A model generated the notes under the pieces. That model saw nothing but the letters and a program-made list of their open reading frames with translations. It searched no databases and was not told the DNA's origin. 64,000 nt of DNA, taken from assembly GCF_030010375.1 (NCBI RefSeq), contig NZ_JASCRY010000001.1, positions 1,116,001 to 1,180,000 of the forward strand, read 5' to 3'. Every line of letters starts with the position of its first letter. The first letter of the stretch is position 1. The DNA comes from Flavobacterium yafengii (lineage in GTDB: Bacteria > Bacteroidota > Bacteroidia > Flavobacteriales > Flavobacteriaceae). The position numbers and the translations under genes were made by a program. This document shows, in pieces, positions 9,170-17,587 of this stretch.

Positions 9170-9232
9170 CAAAGTCAATTTGTTGCGCACTCGCTTCCTT
9201 AGATTCTTTGGAAACAAATTTAATTAATATAT

Positions 9233-10189
9233 ATGAAAAAATATCTGTTTCTTGTAGTCTTTTGTCTCTTTATTTTATCCTGTGATAAGAAAAACAAAGT
9301 AGAAAGCGCTGTAACAGCAATTCCTGTAGAAGTAAAAGTAGAACGCTTTGATAAAATATTTTTTGAAACTCCACCACAGGATTTAGAAAAAGTAAAAAAA
9401 CAGTTTCCGTTTTTTTTTCCTCCAGGAAATGATAATAATGTTTGGTTGAATAAAATGCAAGATCCGTTATGGAGAGAATTGTACACTGAAGTTCAAAAAA
9501 AATATAGTGATTTTGAACCAGTAAAAATGGAATTAGAGTTACTTTTTAAACACATTAAATATTATTTCCCTAAGACAAAAACACCAAAAGTAATCACTGT
9601 AATCTCTGAAATGGATTATAAAAACAAAGCTATTTATGCGGATAGTTTAGTTGTGATTTCATTGGAATTGTATTTAGGAAAGAATCATAAGTTTTATCAG
9701 TTTCCAAATTATTTAAAACAAAATTTTGAGGAAAGACAAATCGCGCCTGATGTAGTTTCGAGTTTTTCAGCACGTAATATTCCACCTGTTTTAGACAAAG
9801 ATTTGCTAAGTCAAATGATTTATTATGGAAAGCAATTGTACTTAAAAGACTTACTTTTGCCGGATTATACCGATGCTGAAAAAATGGGATATTCTCCTGA
9901 GCAAATCACTTGGTGCCAAGAAAATGAAAGTTATATGTGGCGTTATTTTATTGAAAAAGAAATGCTTTACAATAATGATCAAAAGTTAATTTCCCGGTTT
10001 ATAAATCCGGCTCCATTTTCTAAATTTTATTTAGAAATTGATAATGAATCCCCAGGGCAGGTTGGTTCCTGGATAGGATGGCAAATGGTACGCTCTTATA
10101 TGAAAAATAATGATGTGCCTTTGGTAGATTTATTAAAAACCAATGCAAAAGAAATATTTGTTAAATCAAAATACAAACCCAAAAAGTAA
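9233..10189 (+). CDS. gldB: Gliding motility lipoprotein GldB
   Basis: A 318-residue lipoprotein. The signal peptide ends in a lipobox (FILSC, Cys17), so it should be lipid-anchored in the cell envelope. The body matches my memory of GldB of Flavobacterium, including the PPQDLEKVKKQFPFFFP and SFSARNIPPVLDKDLL regions; some relatives are annotated as DUF2268-like. GldB is required for gliding in F. johnsoniae, but its molecular role is unsettled. The stop shares one base with the gldC ATG (TAATG), indicating translational coupling. Confidence 0.93.
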   Translation: MKKYLFLVVFCLFILSCDKKNKVESAVTAIPVEVKVERFDKIFFETPPQDLEKVKKQFPFFFPPGNDNNVWLNKMQDPLWRELYTEVQKKYSDFEPVKMELELLFKHIKYYFPKTKTPKVITVISEMDYKNKAIYADSLVVISLELYLGKNHKFYQFPNYLKQNFEERQIAPDVVSSFSARNIPPVLDKDLLSQMIYYGKQLYLKDLLLPDYTDAEKMGYSPEQITWCQENESYMWRYFIEKEMLYNNDQKLISRFINPAPFSKFYLEIDNESPGQVGSWIGWQMVRSYMKNNDVPLVDLLKTNAKEIFVKSKYKPKK

Positions 10190-10524
10190 TGTCGAATAAA
10201 AATACATCAGAGATTAAGTTTCTAATTGAGTTAGATGAAAATCGTGTTCCGGAAAAATTAATGTGGTCTGCCAAGGACGGTGGAGTAGAACAAGAAGAGG
10301 CAAAAGCAATTATGTTGTCTATCTGGGACAGCAAGGCAAAAGAAAGCATGCGAATTGATTTATGGACAAAAGATATGCCGGTTGATGAAATGAAAATTTT
10401 CTTTCACCAAACTTTAGTGGCAATGTCTGAAACATTCAAACGTGCTACTGATGACGAAAAAATGGCAGATACCATGAAAGATTTCTGTGATTATTTTGCA
10501 GAAAAACTGGAGTTAACAAAATAG
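10189..10524 (+). CDS. gldC: Gliding motility protein GldC
   Basis: A 111-residue soluble protein with no signal peptide, recognised as GldC from its sequence (SEIKFLIELDENRVPEKLMW, ESMRIDLWTKDMPVDEMKIFF) and from its place directly after gldB. In F. johnsoniae, gldC mutants glide poorly rather than not at all. It starts on the last base of gldB, and a strong bidirectional hairpin follows. Confidence 0.93.
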   Translation: MSNKNTSEIKFLIELDENRVPEKLMWSAKDGGVEQEEAKAIMLSIWDSKAKESMRIDLWTKDMPVDEMKIFFHQTLVAMSETFKRATDDEKMADTMKDFCDYFAEKLELTK

Positions 10525-10544
10525 AGCTGATTCTAAATCAAAAC

Positions 10545-10583
10545 AAAAAATCCCAAAACTAAATTTAAGTTTTGGGATTTTTT
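10545..10583. terminator. Bidirectional terminator between gldC and engB
   Basis: A perfect 16-bp stem (10545-10560 with 10568-10583) containing ATCCCAAAACT, flanked by A-tract and T-tract. It serves convergent gldC and engB. Confidence 0.9.
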
Positions 10584-10602
10584 ATATAATAAAATGTAGT
10601 TT

Positions 10603-11223
10603 CTAAAATTGATTATTATTTTTAAAAACCTCTTGATTTACGTCGTCAATATAAGAAAGTAATTCCTCTTTTCCAGTAGATTCTGTTGCGGAAGTAACAA
10701 AATAATGAGGCATTTCAGCCCAATTGTTAGCAAACATTTTCTTTTTGTAAGCTGCAATATGAGAATCGATTTTTACTTTACTGATTTTGTCTGCTTTGGT
10801 GAAAACGATACAAAAAGGAATCTCGCTTTCGCCCATGTAAGACATAAATTCAATATCTATAGTTTGTGCTTCATGACGAATATCAATCAAAACAAAAGCG
10901 CAAACGAGTTGTTCTCTGGTTTCAAAATAATCCGTAATAAATTCCTGAAAAATAGATTTTGTTTTTTTAGAAACTTTAGCATAACCGTAACCGGGTAGAT
11001 CGACTAGAAACCAGTTGCTATTAATTAAAAAATGATTTATTAATTGCGTTTTTCCAGGTCTTCCTGATGTTTTTGCTAACTTTTTATGGTTCGTTAACAT
11101 ATTTATCAAAGAGGATTTCCCAACATTTGATCGGCCTATAAAAGCATATTCCGGTAAAAAGTCTTTCGGACATTTGGCTACATCGGAGTTGCTGATAACA
11201 AATTCGGCAGTATTAATTTTCAT
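10603..11223 (-). CDS. engB: Ribosome biogenesis GTP-binding protein EngB/YsxC
   Basis: A 206-residue circularly intact GTPase required for large ribosomal subunit assembly. G1 is at residues 30-38 (GRSNVGKSS), the G2 region is SGRPGKTQ, G3 is DLPGYG (75-80), G4 is TKAD (142-145) and G5 is SAT (178-180). Length and motifs fit the YihA/YsxC family without insertions. It lies 33 bases downstream of the alpha/beta hydrolase gene on the same strand, probably in one operon. Confidence 0.96.
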   Translation of the reverse strand: MKINTAEFVISNSDVAKCPKDFLPEYAFIGRSNVGKSSLINMLTNHKKLAKTSGRPGKTQLINHFLINSNWFLVDLPGYGYAKVSKKTKSIFQEFITDYFETREQLVCAFVLIDIRHEAQTIDIEFMSYMGESEIPFCIVFTKADKISKVKIDSHIAAYKKKMFANNWAEMPHYFVTSATESTGKEELLSYIDDVNQEVFKNNNQF

Positions 11224-11256
11224 TTTTTCTAGGTGTAAAATTCTCCTCTTTTAGGA

Positions 11257-12030
11257 TTAATGTACTGATAAATGCGTGTGTGTTAACCAATCTTCTAACA
11301 AACGATTAAATTCATCAGGATGCTCCATCATCGCAGCATGTCCGCATTTATCTATCCAGTATAAGGTAGAATTAGGTAATAATTTATTGAATTCTTCTGC
11401 AACATCCGGCGGTGTAACTTTGTCGTTTTTTCCCCAAATGATACAAGTTTGAACATGCATTTTTGGTAAATCTTTGGCCATATTATGACGAATGGCACTT
11501 TTAGCAATTGTAAGCGTTTTTATCAATTTTATTCTGTCGTTTACAGATTCGTAAACTTCATCAATAAGTTCTTTGGTGGCTACTTTTGGATCGTAAAATA
11601 CATCTTCAGCTTTTTTCTTGATGTACTCATAATCACCTCTTTTGGGATAACTATCACCCATTGCGCTTTCGTAAAGACCAGAGCTTCCGGTTATTACAAG
11701 TCCGGCTACTTTTTCAGGATACATTTTAGTGTGGTATAAAGCAATATGGCCACCTAGTGAATTTCCTAAAAGAATTACTCTGTCTAACCCCTTGAATGTG
11801 ATGAAATCTTTAACATATTTTGCAAAACTCTTCACATTCGTTTTTAAAATGTTTTGAGTATATATTGGTAAATCTGGAATGATTATTTTATATCCTTTTG
11901 TAGAGAAGTAACTTGCAACAGCGTCAAAGTTGCTAAGTCCACCCATAAGTCCATGTAAAATGACAATTGGAGTTCCTTCGCCAGCTTCATAATAGCTATA
12001 TCTACCTTCTTTTTTATAGTGTTTTTCCAT
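11257..12030 (-). CDS. Alpha/beta hydrolase
   Basis: A 257-residue alpha/beta-hydrolase fold enzyme with a complete catalytic triad: nucleophile Ser91 in GNSLGG, Asp203 in WGKNDKVTPP and His231 in CGHAAMMEHPDEF. The oxyanion region HGLMGG is at 26-31. No signal peptide, so cytoplasmic. The substrate cannot be inferred. In many Bacteroidetes a similar hydrolase sits between engB and mraZ, as here, so the neighbourhood is probably conserved although the function is unknown. A candidate -7 element lies 30 bases upstream. Confidence 0.88.
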   Translation of the reverse strand: MEKHYKKEGRYSYYEAGEGTPIVILHGLMGGLSNFDAVASYFSTKGYKIIIPDLPIYTQNILKTNVKSFAKYVKDFITFKGLDRVILLGNSLGGHIALYHTKMYPEKVAGLVITGSSGLYESAMGDSYPKRGDYEYIKKKAEDVFYDPKVATKELIDEVYESVNDRIKLIKTLTIAKSAIRHNMAKDLPKMHVQTCIIWGKNDKVTPPDVAEEFNKLLPNSTLYWIDKCGHAAMMEHPDEFNRLLEDWLTHTHLSVH

Positions 12031-12059
12031 TTTTTTTGAATACGGATTTTCAATTTTGA

Positions 12060-12067
12060 CAAATATA
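12060..12067 (-). promoter_or_regulatory. Candidate -7 element for hydrolase-engB
   Basis: On the minus strand this reads TATATTTG, an exact TAnnTTTG match about 30 bases upstream of the hydrolase ATG. Confidence 0.45.
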
Positions 12068-12318
12068 GGATTTAATAAATAAAAATGAATTTTTCCAACA
12101 ATTTTTAATTGTAAAATTATACGTGTTGTTATAAAAACAGACCTCTCTTTTGGGTGTATTTGGCTTCTGAATTTTAATTATTTCGAGCTTGCTCTTACCA
12201 TTTTAAATTGAAATTTCATTGTATTTCAGCTCCTTTTTTTTATAACATTACCTTTCTTACAAATAAAATAAAAGAGAGCTAACGTTCTGACTGTCCAAAA
12301 ATTAAGGGTTTTTGTTCT

Positions 12319-12366
12319 AAAGTGGTTAAACTTATTAACAAAGTGGGATATAGTGGTAAATTGTGG
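12319..12366 (+). promoter_or_regulatory. MraZ operator: four phased GTGG boxes
   Basis: GTGG occurs at 12322, 12343, 12353 and 12363, so the last three are exactly 10 bases apart and the first is 21 away. The first two are AAAGTGG. Known MraZ proteins bind direct GTGGG- or AAAGTG-type repeats with about 10-bp period upstream of mraZ, so this is very probably the autoregulatory operator of the dcw cluster. It lies just upstream of the -7 element, where binding would block the promoter. Confidence 0.75.
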
Positions 12367-12378
12367 TAATATTTTTTA

Positions 12379-12386
12379 TATTTTTG
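12379..12386 (+). promoter_or_regulatory. -7 element of the dcw cluster
   Basis: TATTTTTG matches TAnnTTTG, 25 bases before the mraZ TTG start. A TTG at 12361-12363 lies 15 bases upstream, slightly closer than the usual -33 spacing. Confidence 0.5.
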
Positions 12387-12411
12387 CTCAACATCATTTA
12401 AAACTTTTTGA

Positions 12412-12885
12412 TTGGATACAATTATTGGAACATATGAATGTAAAGTCGATGCTAAAGGAAGGTTGCTGTTGCCAGCACCTTTAAAAAAGCAATTGGCTGC
12501 TTCACTTCAAAACGGTTTTGTTTTGAAGCGTTCCGTGTTTCAACCCTGTTTGGAGTTGTATCCTATGAGCGAATGGGATTTGATGATGCAAAAAATCAAT
12601 AAACTGAATCGGTTCGTGAAGAAAAACAATGACTTTATCCGCAGGTTTACTGCTGGGGTTAAAGTGGTTGAGATAGATGCTTTAGGTAGGTTGTTAGTAC
12701 CAAAGGATTTGGTGATGTTTGCGAGTATTACTAAAGAGGTTGTGTTCTCATCAGCAGTGAATATTGTTGAGATTTGGGATAAAGATTTATATGAAAAATC
12801 AATAAATGGAGAAGATGTTGATTTTGCAGATTTGGCAGAAGAAGTAATGGGAAATATAAATGACGACGACAATGGAATATCATAA
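12412..12885 (+). CDS. mraZ: Transcriptional regulator MraZ
   Basis: A 157-residue protein with two SpoVT/AbrB-like halves: IIGTYECKVDAKGRLLLPAPLKKQL near the start, and VVEIDALGRLLVPKDLV near residue 85. MraZ forms ring-shaped oligomers and represses its own dcw operon. The start is TTG at 12412: the in-frame codon just before it is TGA, and the conserved family sequence starts immediately. Its last 26 bases overlap the 5' end of rsmH. Phased GTGG boxes upstream are its likely target. Confidence 0.95.
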   Translation: MDTIIGTYECKVDAKGRLLLPAPLKKQLAASLQNGFVLKRSVFQPCLELYPMSEWDLMMQKINKLNRFVKKNNDFIRRFTAGVKVVEIDALGRLLVPKDLVMFASITKEVVFSSAVNIVEIWDKDLYEKSINGEDVDFADLAEEVMGNINDDDNGIS

Positions 12886-13768
12886 TCCGGTTTTGCTTCA
12901 GGCATCAGTAGATGGTTTAAATATTAAGCCAGACGGCATTTATGTAGATGTGACTTTTGGCGGTGGAGGACATTCGAAAGAAATTCTGAAAAGACTCGGG
13001 CCAAACGGAAAGCTATTTGCTTTCGATCAGGATGAAGACGCTTTGGCGAATGCCTTGCCAGATGAAAGATTTACGCTTATTAATGAGAATTTCCGTTTTA
13101 TAAAACGGTTTTTGCGTTTTTATGGGGTGAAAAGTGTGGATGGAATTTTGGCGGATTTGGGAGTTTCTTCACATCAATTTGATGTTCCGGAAAGAGGTTT
13201 TTCTACTCGCTTTGATGCTGAGTTGGATATGCGAATGAGTCAAAAAAATGATTTGAATGCCTATCGAGTTGTGAATGAATATGATGATGTAAATTTAAAA
13301 AGAGTATTCTTGGATTATGGTGAATTGAAAAATGCACCTGCTTTAGCAAAAACAATTATAGAATCCAGAGAGGAGCAGCCAATCAAAACAACCGATGAAT
13401 TGAAAGCTGTTTTGGCGAGGTATTTACCAGAAAGAGTTAGGAATAAAATATTGGCTCAAATCTATCAGGCTATCCGAATTGAAGTGAATCAGGAAATGGA
13501 TGTTTTGAAAGAGTTTTTGGAGCAATCTTTAGAAATATTGAATCCGGGCGGAAGATTAAGTGTGATATCGTATCATTCGTTAGAAGACCGATTGGTGAAA
13601 AGATTCATGAAAAACGGAATGTTTGAAGGGGAGCCTGAACGTGACTTTTTTGGCAATTTTTCTGTTCCTTTTAAAACTGTTGGAAAATTAATTGTTCCTG
13701 ATAATGCTGAGATAAAAGAGAATAATAGAGCCAGAAGTGCCAAATTAAGAATAGCTGAAAAGATATAA
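12860..13768 (+). CDS. rsmH: 16S rRNA (cytosine(1402)-N(4))-methyltransferase RsmH
   Basis: A 302-residue SAM-dependent methyltransferase (MraW) that modifies C1402 in the 16S rRNA decoding centre. The SAM site is DVTFGGGGHSKEIL near residue 30, followed by the FAFDQDEDAL acidic loop and the GILADLGVSSHQFD catalytic region. The C-terminal ISYHSLEDRLVKRFM is also family-typical. The ATG at 12860 overlaps mraZ by 26 bases; an in-frame ATG at 12872 (MEYHNPVLL) is an equally plausible start with a 14-base overlap. Confidence 0.96.
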   Translation: MTTTMEYHNPVLLQASVDGLNIKPDGIYVDVTFGGGGHSKEILKRLGPNGKLFAFDQDEDALANALPDERFTLINENFRFIKRFLRFYGVKSVDGILADLGVSSHQFDVPERGFSTRFDAELDMRMSQKNDLNAYRVVNEYDDVNLKRVFLDYGELKNAPALAKTIIESREEQPIKTTDELKAVLARYLPERVRNKILAQIYQAIRIEVNQEMDVLKEFLEQSLEILNPGGRLSVISYHSLEDRLVKRFMKNGMFEGEPERDFFGNFSVPFKTVGKLIVPDNAEIKENNRARSAKLRIAEKI

Positions 13769-13779
13769 TTGTCATAAAA

Positions 13780-14127
13780 ATGAAAAACGGAGTTTACAGC
13801 CTATTGAAAGCGCGGTTTCTTATAAATGATGATGCGGTAAAAAACTGGCGGTTTATTGTTTTTGTTATCCTATTGGCCATTGTAATGATTGCTAATACAC
13901 AACGATTTGAACAAAAAGTATTTCAGATTGCCGAGTTGACAAATCAGGTTAAAGAGTTGCGTTCAGAATTTGTGGACAGACGCTCCGAATTAATGAAATT
14001 AAAAATGGAATCGACTGTTTCTGAAAAAATGATAGAAAAAGAAATTTTTCCGTCAACAGTTCCTCCAGTTAAAATAAAAGTTAAAAAAGAAGAAGAAAAA
14101 AGCTTTTTCAAAAAAATATGGCAGTAG
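13780..14127 (+). CDS. ftsL: FtsL-like division protein
   Basis: A 115-residue bitopic membrane protein: short cytoplasmic N-terminus, transmembrane helix ~24-41 (FIVFVILLAIVMIANTQ), then a predicted coiled coil ~44-90 and a lysine-rich end. Sequence identity to FtsL is always low; the call rests on size, topology and position between rsmH and ftsI, where ftsL lies in dcw clusters. FtsL links FtsQ and FtsB to the FtsWI synthase. The last 10 bases overlap ftsI. Confidence 0.8.
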   Translation: MKNGVYSLLKARFLINDDAVKNWRFIVFVILLAIVMIANTQRFEQKVFQIAELTNQVKELRSEFVDRRSELMKLKMESTVSEKMIEKEIFPSTVPPVKIKVKKEEEKSFFKKIWQ

Positions 14128-16121
14128 AAGATAAATACATATCGTACAGAATTTATCTGGTTGCATTCGCTATCTTTTTGATGGCTATTGCGATTGCTGT
14201 AAAATTGACAAATATTCAATGGGTTGAAGGTGATTATTATAGAAAATTAGCCAAGGAAAGAACCGTTAAGAATTTTGTGATTCCAGCTAATAAAGGAAAT
14301 ATTTATTCTGCTGATGGGAGTCTTTTAGCGACTTCTATTCCTAATTACGAAATACGTTTTGACGCCGTGGCTCCAAAAGCTGAAGCATTTGAAAAAAATG
14401 TTAAGTCGTTATCAGATTCGTTAGCTTCAGTTTTAGGAAAACCATCTAATTTTTTTGAAAACGAATTAAGAAAAGCCAGAGCTAATAAAAACAGATATTA
14501 TTTAGTTGCCCGTAAATTGAGTTATACCCAGTATTCTAAAATAAAAGGTTTTCCATTGTTTAATTTGGGAGCTTACAAGGGCGGAATTATAATTGAACAG
14601 GAAACGGTACGGGAACATCCAATAGGGAAAATTGCAGAACGTACTGTTGGTTATGAAAGGACTACAGAATCTGGATCATTTGATGGAAAAGGAATTGAAT
14701 GGGCCTTTAGAAAATATTTGAACGGTAAAGACGGTAAGATTTTAAAGCAAAAAATAGCAAAAGGGCAGTGGAAACCCATTCGTGATATTAATGAAGTTGA
14801 GCCTCAGGATGGCTATGATGTGATATCAACAATTGATGTTTATGTTCAGGATATCGCACATCACGCGTTATTGAAACAGTTGGAATTGTATGAGGCGGAT
14901 CATGGTTGTGTAGTAGTTATGGAAACTAAAACGGGTCATGTAAAAGCGATTTCAAATTTAGGAAGAGCGAACGACGGAACCTATTATGAAACCACAAACT
15001 ATGCCGTTGCCGAATCACATGAGCCGGGTTCTACCTATAAACTGGCAGGTTTAATGGCACTTCTCGAAGATAAAAAAGCGGATACCAGTACTGTTTATGA
15101 CAGTAAAGGTGGTGAAATAACTTATTTTGGAAAAAAAGTACGTGACTCTCATAAAGGCGGCTATGGGAAAATTTCTCTGGCAAGAGGTTTTGAACTTTCG
15201 TCTAATACGGTTTTGGTTCAGGCAGTTTATAATGCGTATAAAAACGAGTCTTCAAAATTTGTAAGTCATCTTAATAATTTTGGATTAAATAAAACTTTAG
15301 GACTTTCGATTAAAGGGGAAGGAGTACCTTATATTCCTCAGCCAAGTGATAAAAACTGGTCAAATATTTCACTGCCCTGGATGGCCTTTGGATATGGGGT
15401 TCATATTACGCCATTGCAAACATTAGCTTTTTATAATGCGGTTGCCAATGATGGTGAAATGGTAAAGCCTCAGTTTGTTTCTGAAATTAAAGAATGGAAC
15501 AAAACTATCAAAAAGTATGAGAAAGAAGTATTGAATCCACGGATTTGCTCTCCAGAAACGATTTCAAAATTACAAGCAGTTCTGGCAAATGTTGTAAAAA
15601 AGGGAACGGGTTCAAAACTCTATTCGAAAGATTTTTCTATGGCAGGGAAAACCGGTACAGCTCAAGTTAATTATGGAAAAAGCGGCAGATCTGGAATGTA
15701 TTATGCTTCTTCATTTGTAGGGTATTTTCCGGCGGATAAGCCTATGTATTCTTGCATAGTGGTAGTTCATAGACCCAATACAGCAAATAATGATTTTTAT
15801 GGTGCTGGTGTGGCAGGCCCCGTTTTTAAGAGAATCGCACAAAAGATTTTTACTGATGCGCCTTCAACAAATGAGATTAAAAACTTGGACAGAAAAATAC
15901 AAAAACAAGAGCGTAATTATGATTCTTATTTTGTTAAATCAGAAAAGAAGTTGCAATTAATCCCAAATTTGAAAGGAATGTCTGGAATGGATGCGGTCGC
16001 TTTATTAGAGAATTTAGGAGTAAAAGTAAGAGCTATTGGAGTTGGTAAAGTGAAAAAACAATCGCTTGCTGCGGGTCAGAATATTGTAAAAAATACAACT
16101 ATACTATTGGAATTATCATGA
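14118..16121 (+). CDS. ftsI: Septal transpeptidase FtsI (penicillin-binding protein) with C-terminal PASTA domain
   Basis: A 667-residue class B penicillin-binding protein that crosslinks septal peptidoglycan. It has an N-terminal anchor (~12-30), a PBP dimerisation region (~55-230) and a transpeptidase domain with the catalytic S305-T-Y-K308, the S361-S-N363 motif and K511-T-G-T. Residues ~611-667 (IPNLKGMSGMDAVALLENLG) form one PASTA domain, which is absent from E. coli FtsI but usual in Bacteroidetes. It overlaps ftsL by 10 bases and murE by 4 (ATGA). Confidence 0.95.
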   Translation: MAVEDKYISYRIYLVAFAIFLMAIAIAVKLTNIQWVEGDYYRKLAKERTVKNFVIPANKGNIYSADGSLLATSIPNYEIRFDAVAPKAEAFEKNVKSLSDSLASVLGKPSNFFENELRKARANKNRYYLVARKLSYTQYSKIKGFPLFNLGAYKGGIIIEQETVREHPIGKIAERTVGYERTTESGSFDGKGIEWAFRKYLNGKDGKILKQKIAKGQWKPIRDINEVEPQDGYDVISTIDVYVQDIAHHALLKQLELYEADHGCVVVMETKTGHVKAISNLGRANDGTYYETTNYAVAESHEPGSTYKLAGLMALLEDKKADTSTVYDSKGGEITYFGKKVRDSHKGGYGKISLARGFELSSNTVLVQAVYNAYKNESSKFVSHLNNFGLNKTLGLSIKGEGVPYIPQPSDKNWSNISLPWMAFGYGVHITPLQTLAFYNAVANDGEMVKPQFVSEIKEWNKTIKKYEKEVLNPRICSPETISKLQAVLANVVKKGTGSKLYSKDFSMAGKTGTAQVNYGKSGRSGMYYASSFVGYFPADKPMYSCIVVVHRPNTANNDFYGAGVAGPVFKRIAQKIFTDAPSTNEIKNLDRKIQKQERNYDSYFVKSEKKLQLIPNLKGMSGMDAVALLENLGVKVRAIGVGKVKKQSLAAGQNIVKNTTILLELS

Positions 16122-17581
16122 GTATATTAAAAGATATATTGTACAAAGTAGCTATCGAAGCCGTAAAAGGTTCGACGGATATTGCTGTAAATAAAATGGA
16201 TTTCGATTCTAGAAAAATTGAGTCTAATGATGTTTTTATTGCTATTCGTGGCTCCATTTCGGATGGTCACGATTTTATAGAAAAAGCAATTGAGCAAGGC
16301 GCCGTAGCGGTTATATGCGATACGTTTCCGGAAAATATTGCAAAAGGAATTACTTATGTTCAGGTAAAAGATACGAATTCAGCCCTTGCATTTATGGCTG
16401 CAAATTATTTTGGAGATCCGTCCCAAAACTTGAAATTGGTTGGAATCACGGGAACAAATGGTAAAACTACCATTGCTTCTTTGTTGTACCAATTGTTTAA
16501 AAAAGCAGGTTTTAAAGTTGGATTGCTTTCTACAGTAAAAATTTTAGTTGACGATGTTGAATATAAAGCGACTCACACCACTCCAGATTCGATTACGATA
16601 AATCATTATTTGAATGAAATGGTCGAAAACGGGGTTGAATACTGTTTTATGGAAGTGAGTTCTCATGGAATTCATCAAAAAAGAACTGAAGCGTTGCATT
16701 TTGTTGGCGGTATTTTTACCAATTTGTCTCACGATCATTTGGATTATCATCCAACTTTTGCAGAATACAGGGATGTAAAAAAATCGTTTTTCGATAATTT
16801 ACCTAAAACGGCATTTGCATTGTCCAATATTGATGATAAAAATGGACAGGTGATGTTGCAGAACACTGCGGCAAAAAAACTGACCTATGCCTTAAAATCG
16901 TATGCCGATTATAAAGCGCAAATCCTGGAAAATCAATTGTCAGGTTTGTTGTTGAAAATTAACGGAAATGAGGTTTGGGTGAAGCTGATAGGAACATTTA
17001 ATGCCTATAATTTATTGGCTATTTATGGAACTGCGATTGAACTTGGTATGGAAAGTTTGGAAGTACTTCGATTATTATCCGATTTAGAAAGTGTTTCGGG
17101 ACGTTTTCAATTTATTGTTTCTGCTTCAAATATTACGGCGATTGTGGATTATGCGCATACGCCGGATGCATTAGAAAATGTGCTAAAAACGATTAATGAC
17201 ATTCGTACAAAAAACGAACAATTAATTACTGTTGTAGGTTGTGGAGGAAATAGAGATAAAACCAAGCGTCCAATTATGGCTGGAATTGCATCTGATTTGA
17301 GCGACAAAACAATTTTTACTTCGGATAATCCAAGAAATGAAGATCCAGAAGTTATTATTGCTGAAATGGAGCTAGGGGTTGCTCCCCAGAATTATAAAAA
17401 GACATTGACCATAACTGATAGAAAACAAGCCATAAAAACGGCATGTCAATTGGCTCAGCCCAATGATATTATTTTAATTGCTGGGAAAGGGCATGAAACG
17501 TATCAGGAAATAAATGGCATCCGTCATGATTTTGACGACATGAAAATAGTTAAAGAAATATTAGACCAACTCCATAAATAG
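16118..17581 (+). CDS. murE: UDP-MurNAc-L-Ala-D-Glu: meso-diaminopimelate ligase MurE
   Basis: A 487-residue Mur ligase that adds the third amino acid of the peptidoglycan stem. The ATP loop GITGTNGKTT is at residues 109-118. The DNPR motif (403-406) is the signature of meso-diaminopimelate-specific enzymes, so DAP rather than lysine should be the substrate. The start overlaps the ftsI stop (ATGA). Seven bases separate it from mraY. Confidence 0.96.
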   Translation: MSILKDILYKVAIEAVKGSTDIAVNKMDFDSRKIESNDVFIAIRGSISDGHDFIEKAIEQGAVAVICDTFPENIAKGITYVQVKDTNSALAFMAANYFGDPSQNLKLVGITGTNGKTTIASLLYQLFKKAGFKVGLLSTVKILVDDVEYKATHTTPDSITINHYLNEMVENGVEYCFMEVSSHGIHQKRTEALHFVGGIFTNLSHDHLDYHPTFAEYRDVKKSFFDNLPKTAFALSNIDDKNGQVMLQNTAAKKLTYALKSYADYKAQILENQLSGLLLKINGNEVWVKLIGTFNAYNLLAIYGTAIELGMESLEVLRLLSDLESVSGRFQFIVSASNITAIVDYAHTPDALENVLKTINDIRTKNEQLITVVGCGGNRDKTKRPIMAGIASDLSDKTIFTSDNPRNEDPEVIIAEMELGVAPQNYKKTLTITDRKQAIKTACQLAQPNDIILIAGKGHETYQEINGIRHDFDDMKIVKEILDQLHK

Positions 17582-17587
17582 AAAAAT

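Larger units (their letters stand above)
12031..12411. other. Divergent regulatory region of hydrolase/engB and the dcw cluster
   Basis: No reading frame of note. It contains a leftward -7 element (12060-12067), four GTGG boxes for MraZ (12321-12366) and a rightward -7 element (12379-12386), all described separately. Confidence 0.6.

Noticed and set aside
12540..12905. A 121-codon minus-strand frame across mraZ and the start of rsmH
   Set aside because: Both plus-strand genes are clearly conserved; the antisense frame has no recognisable content.
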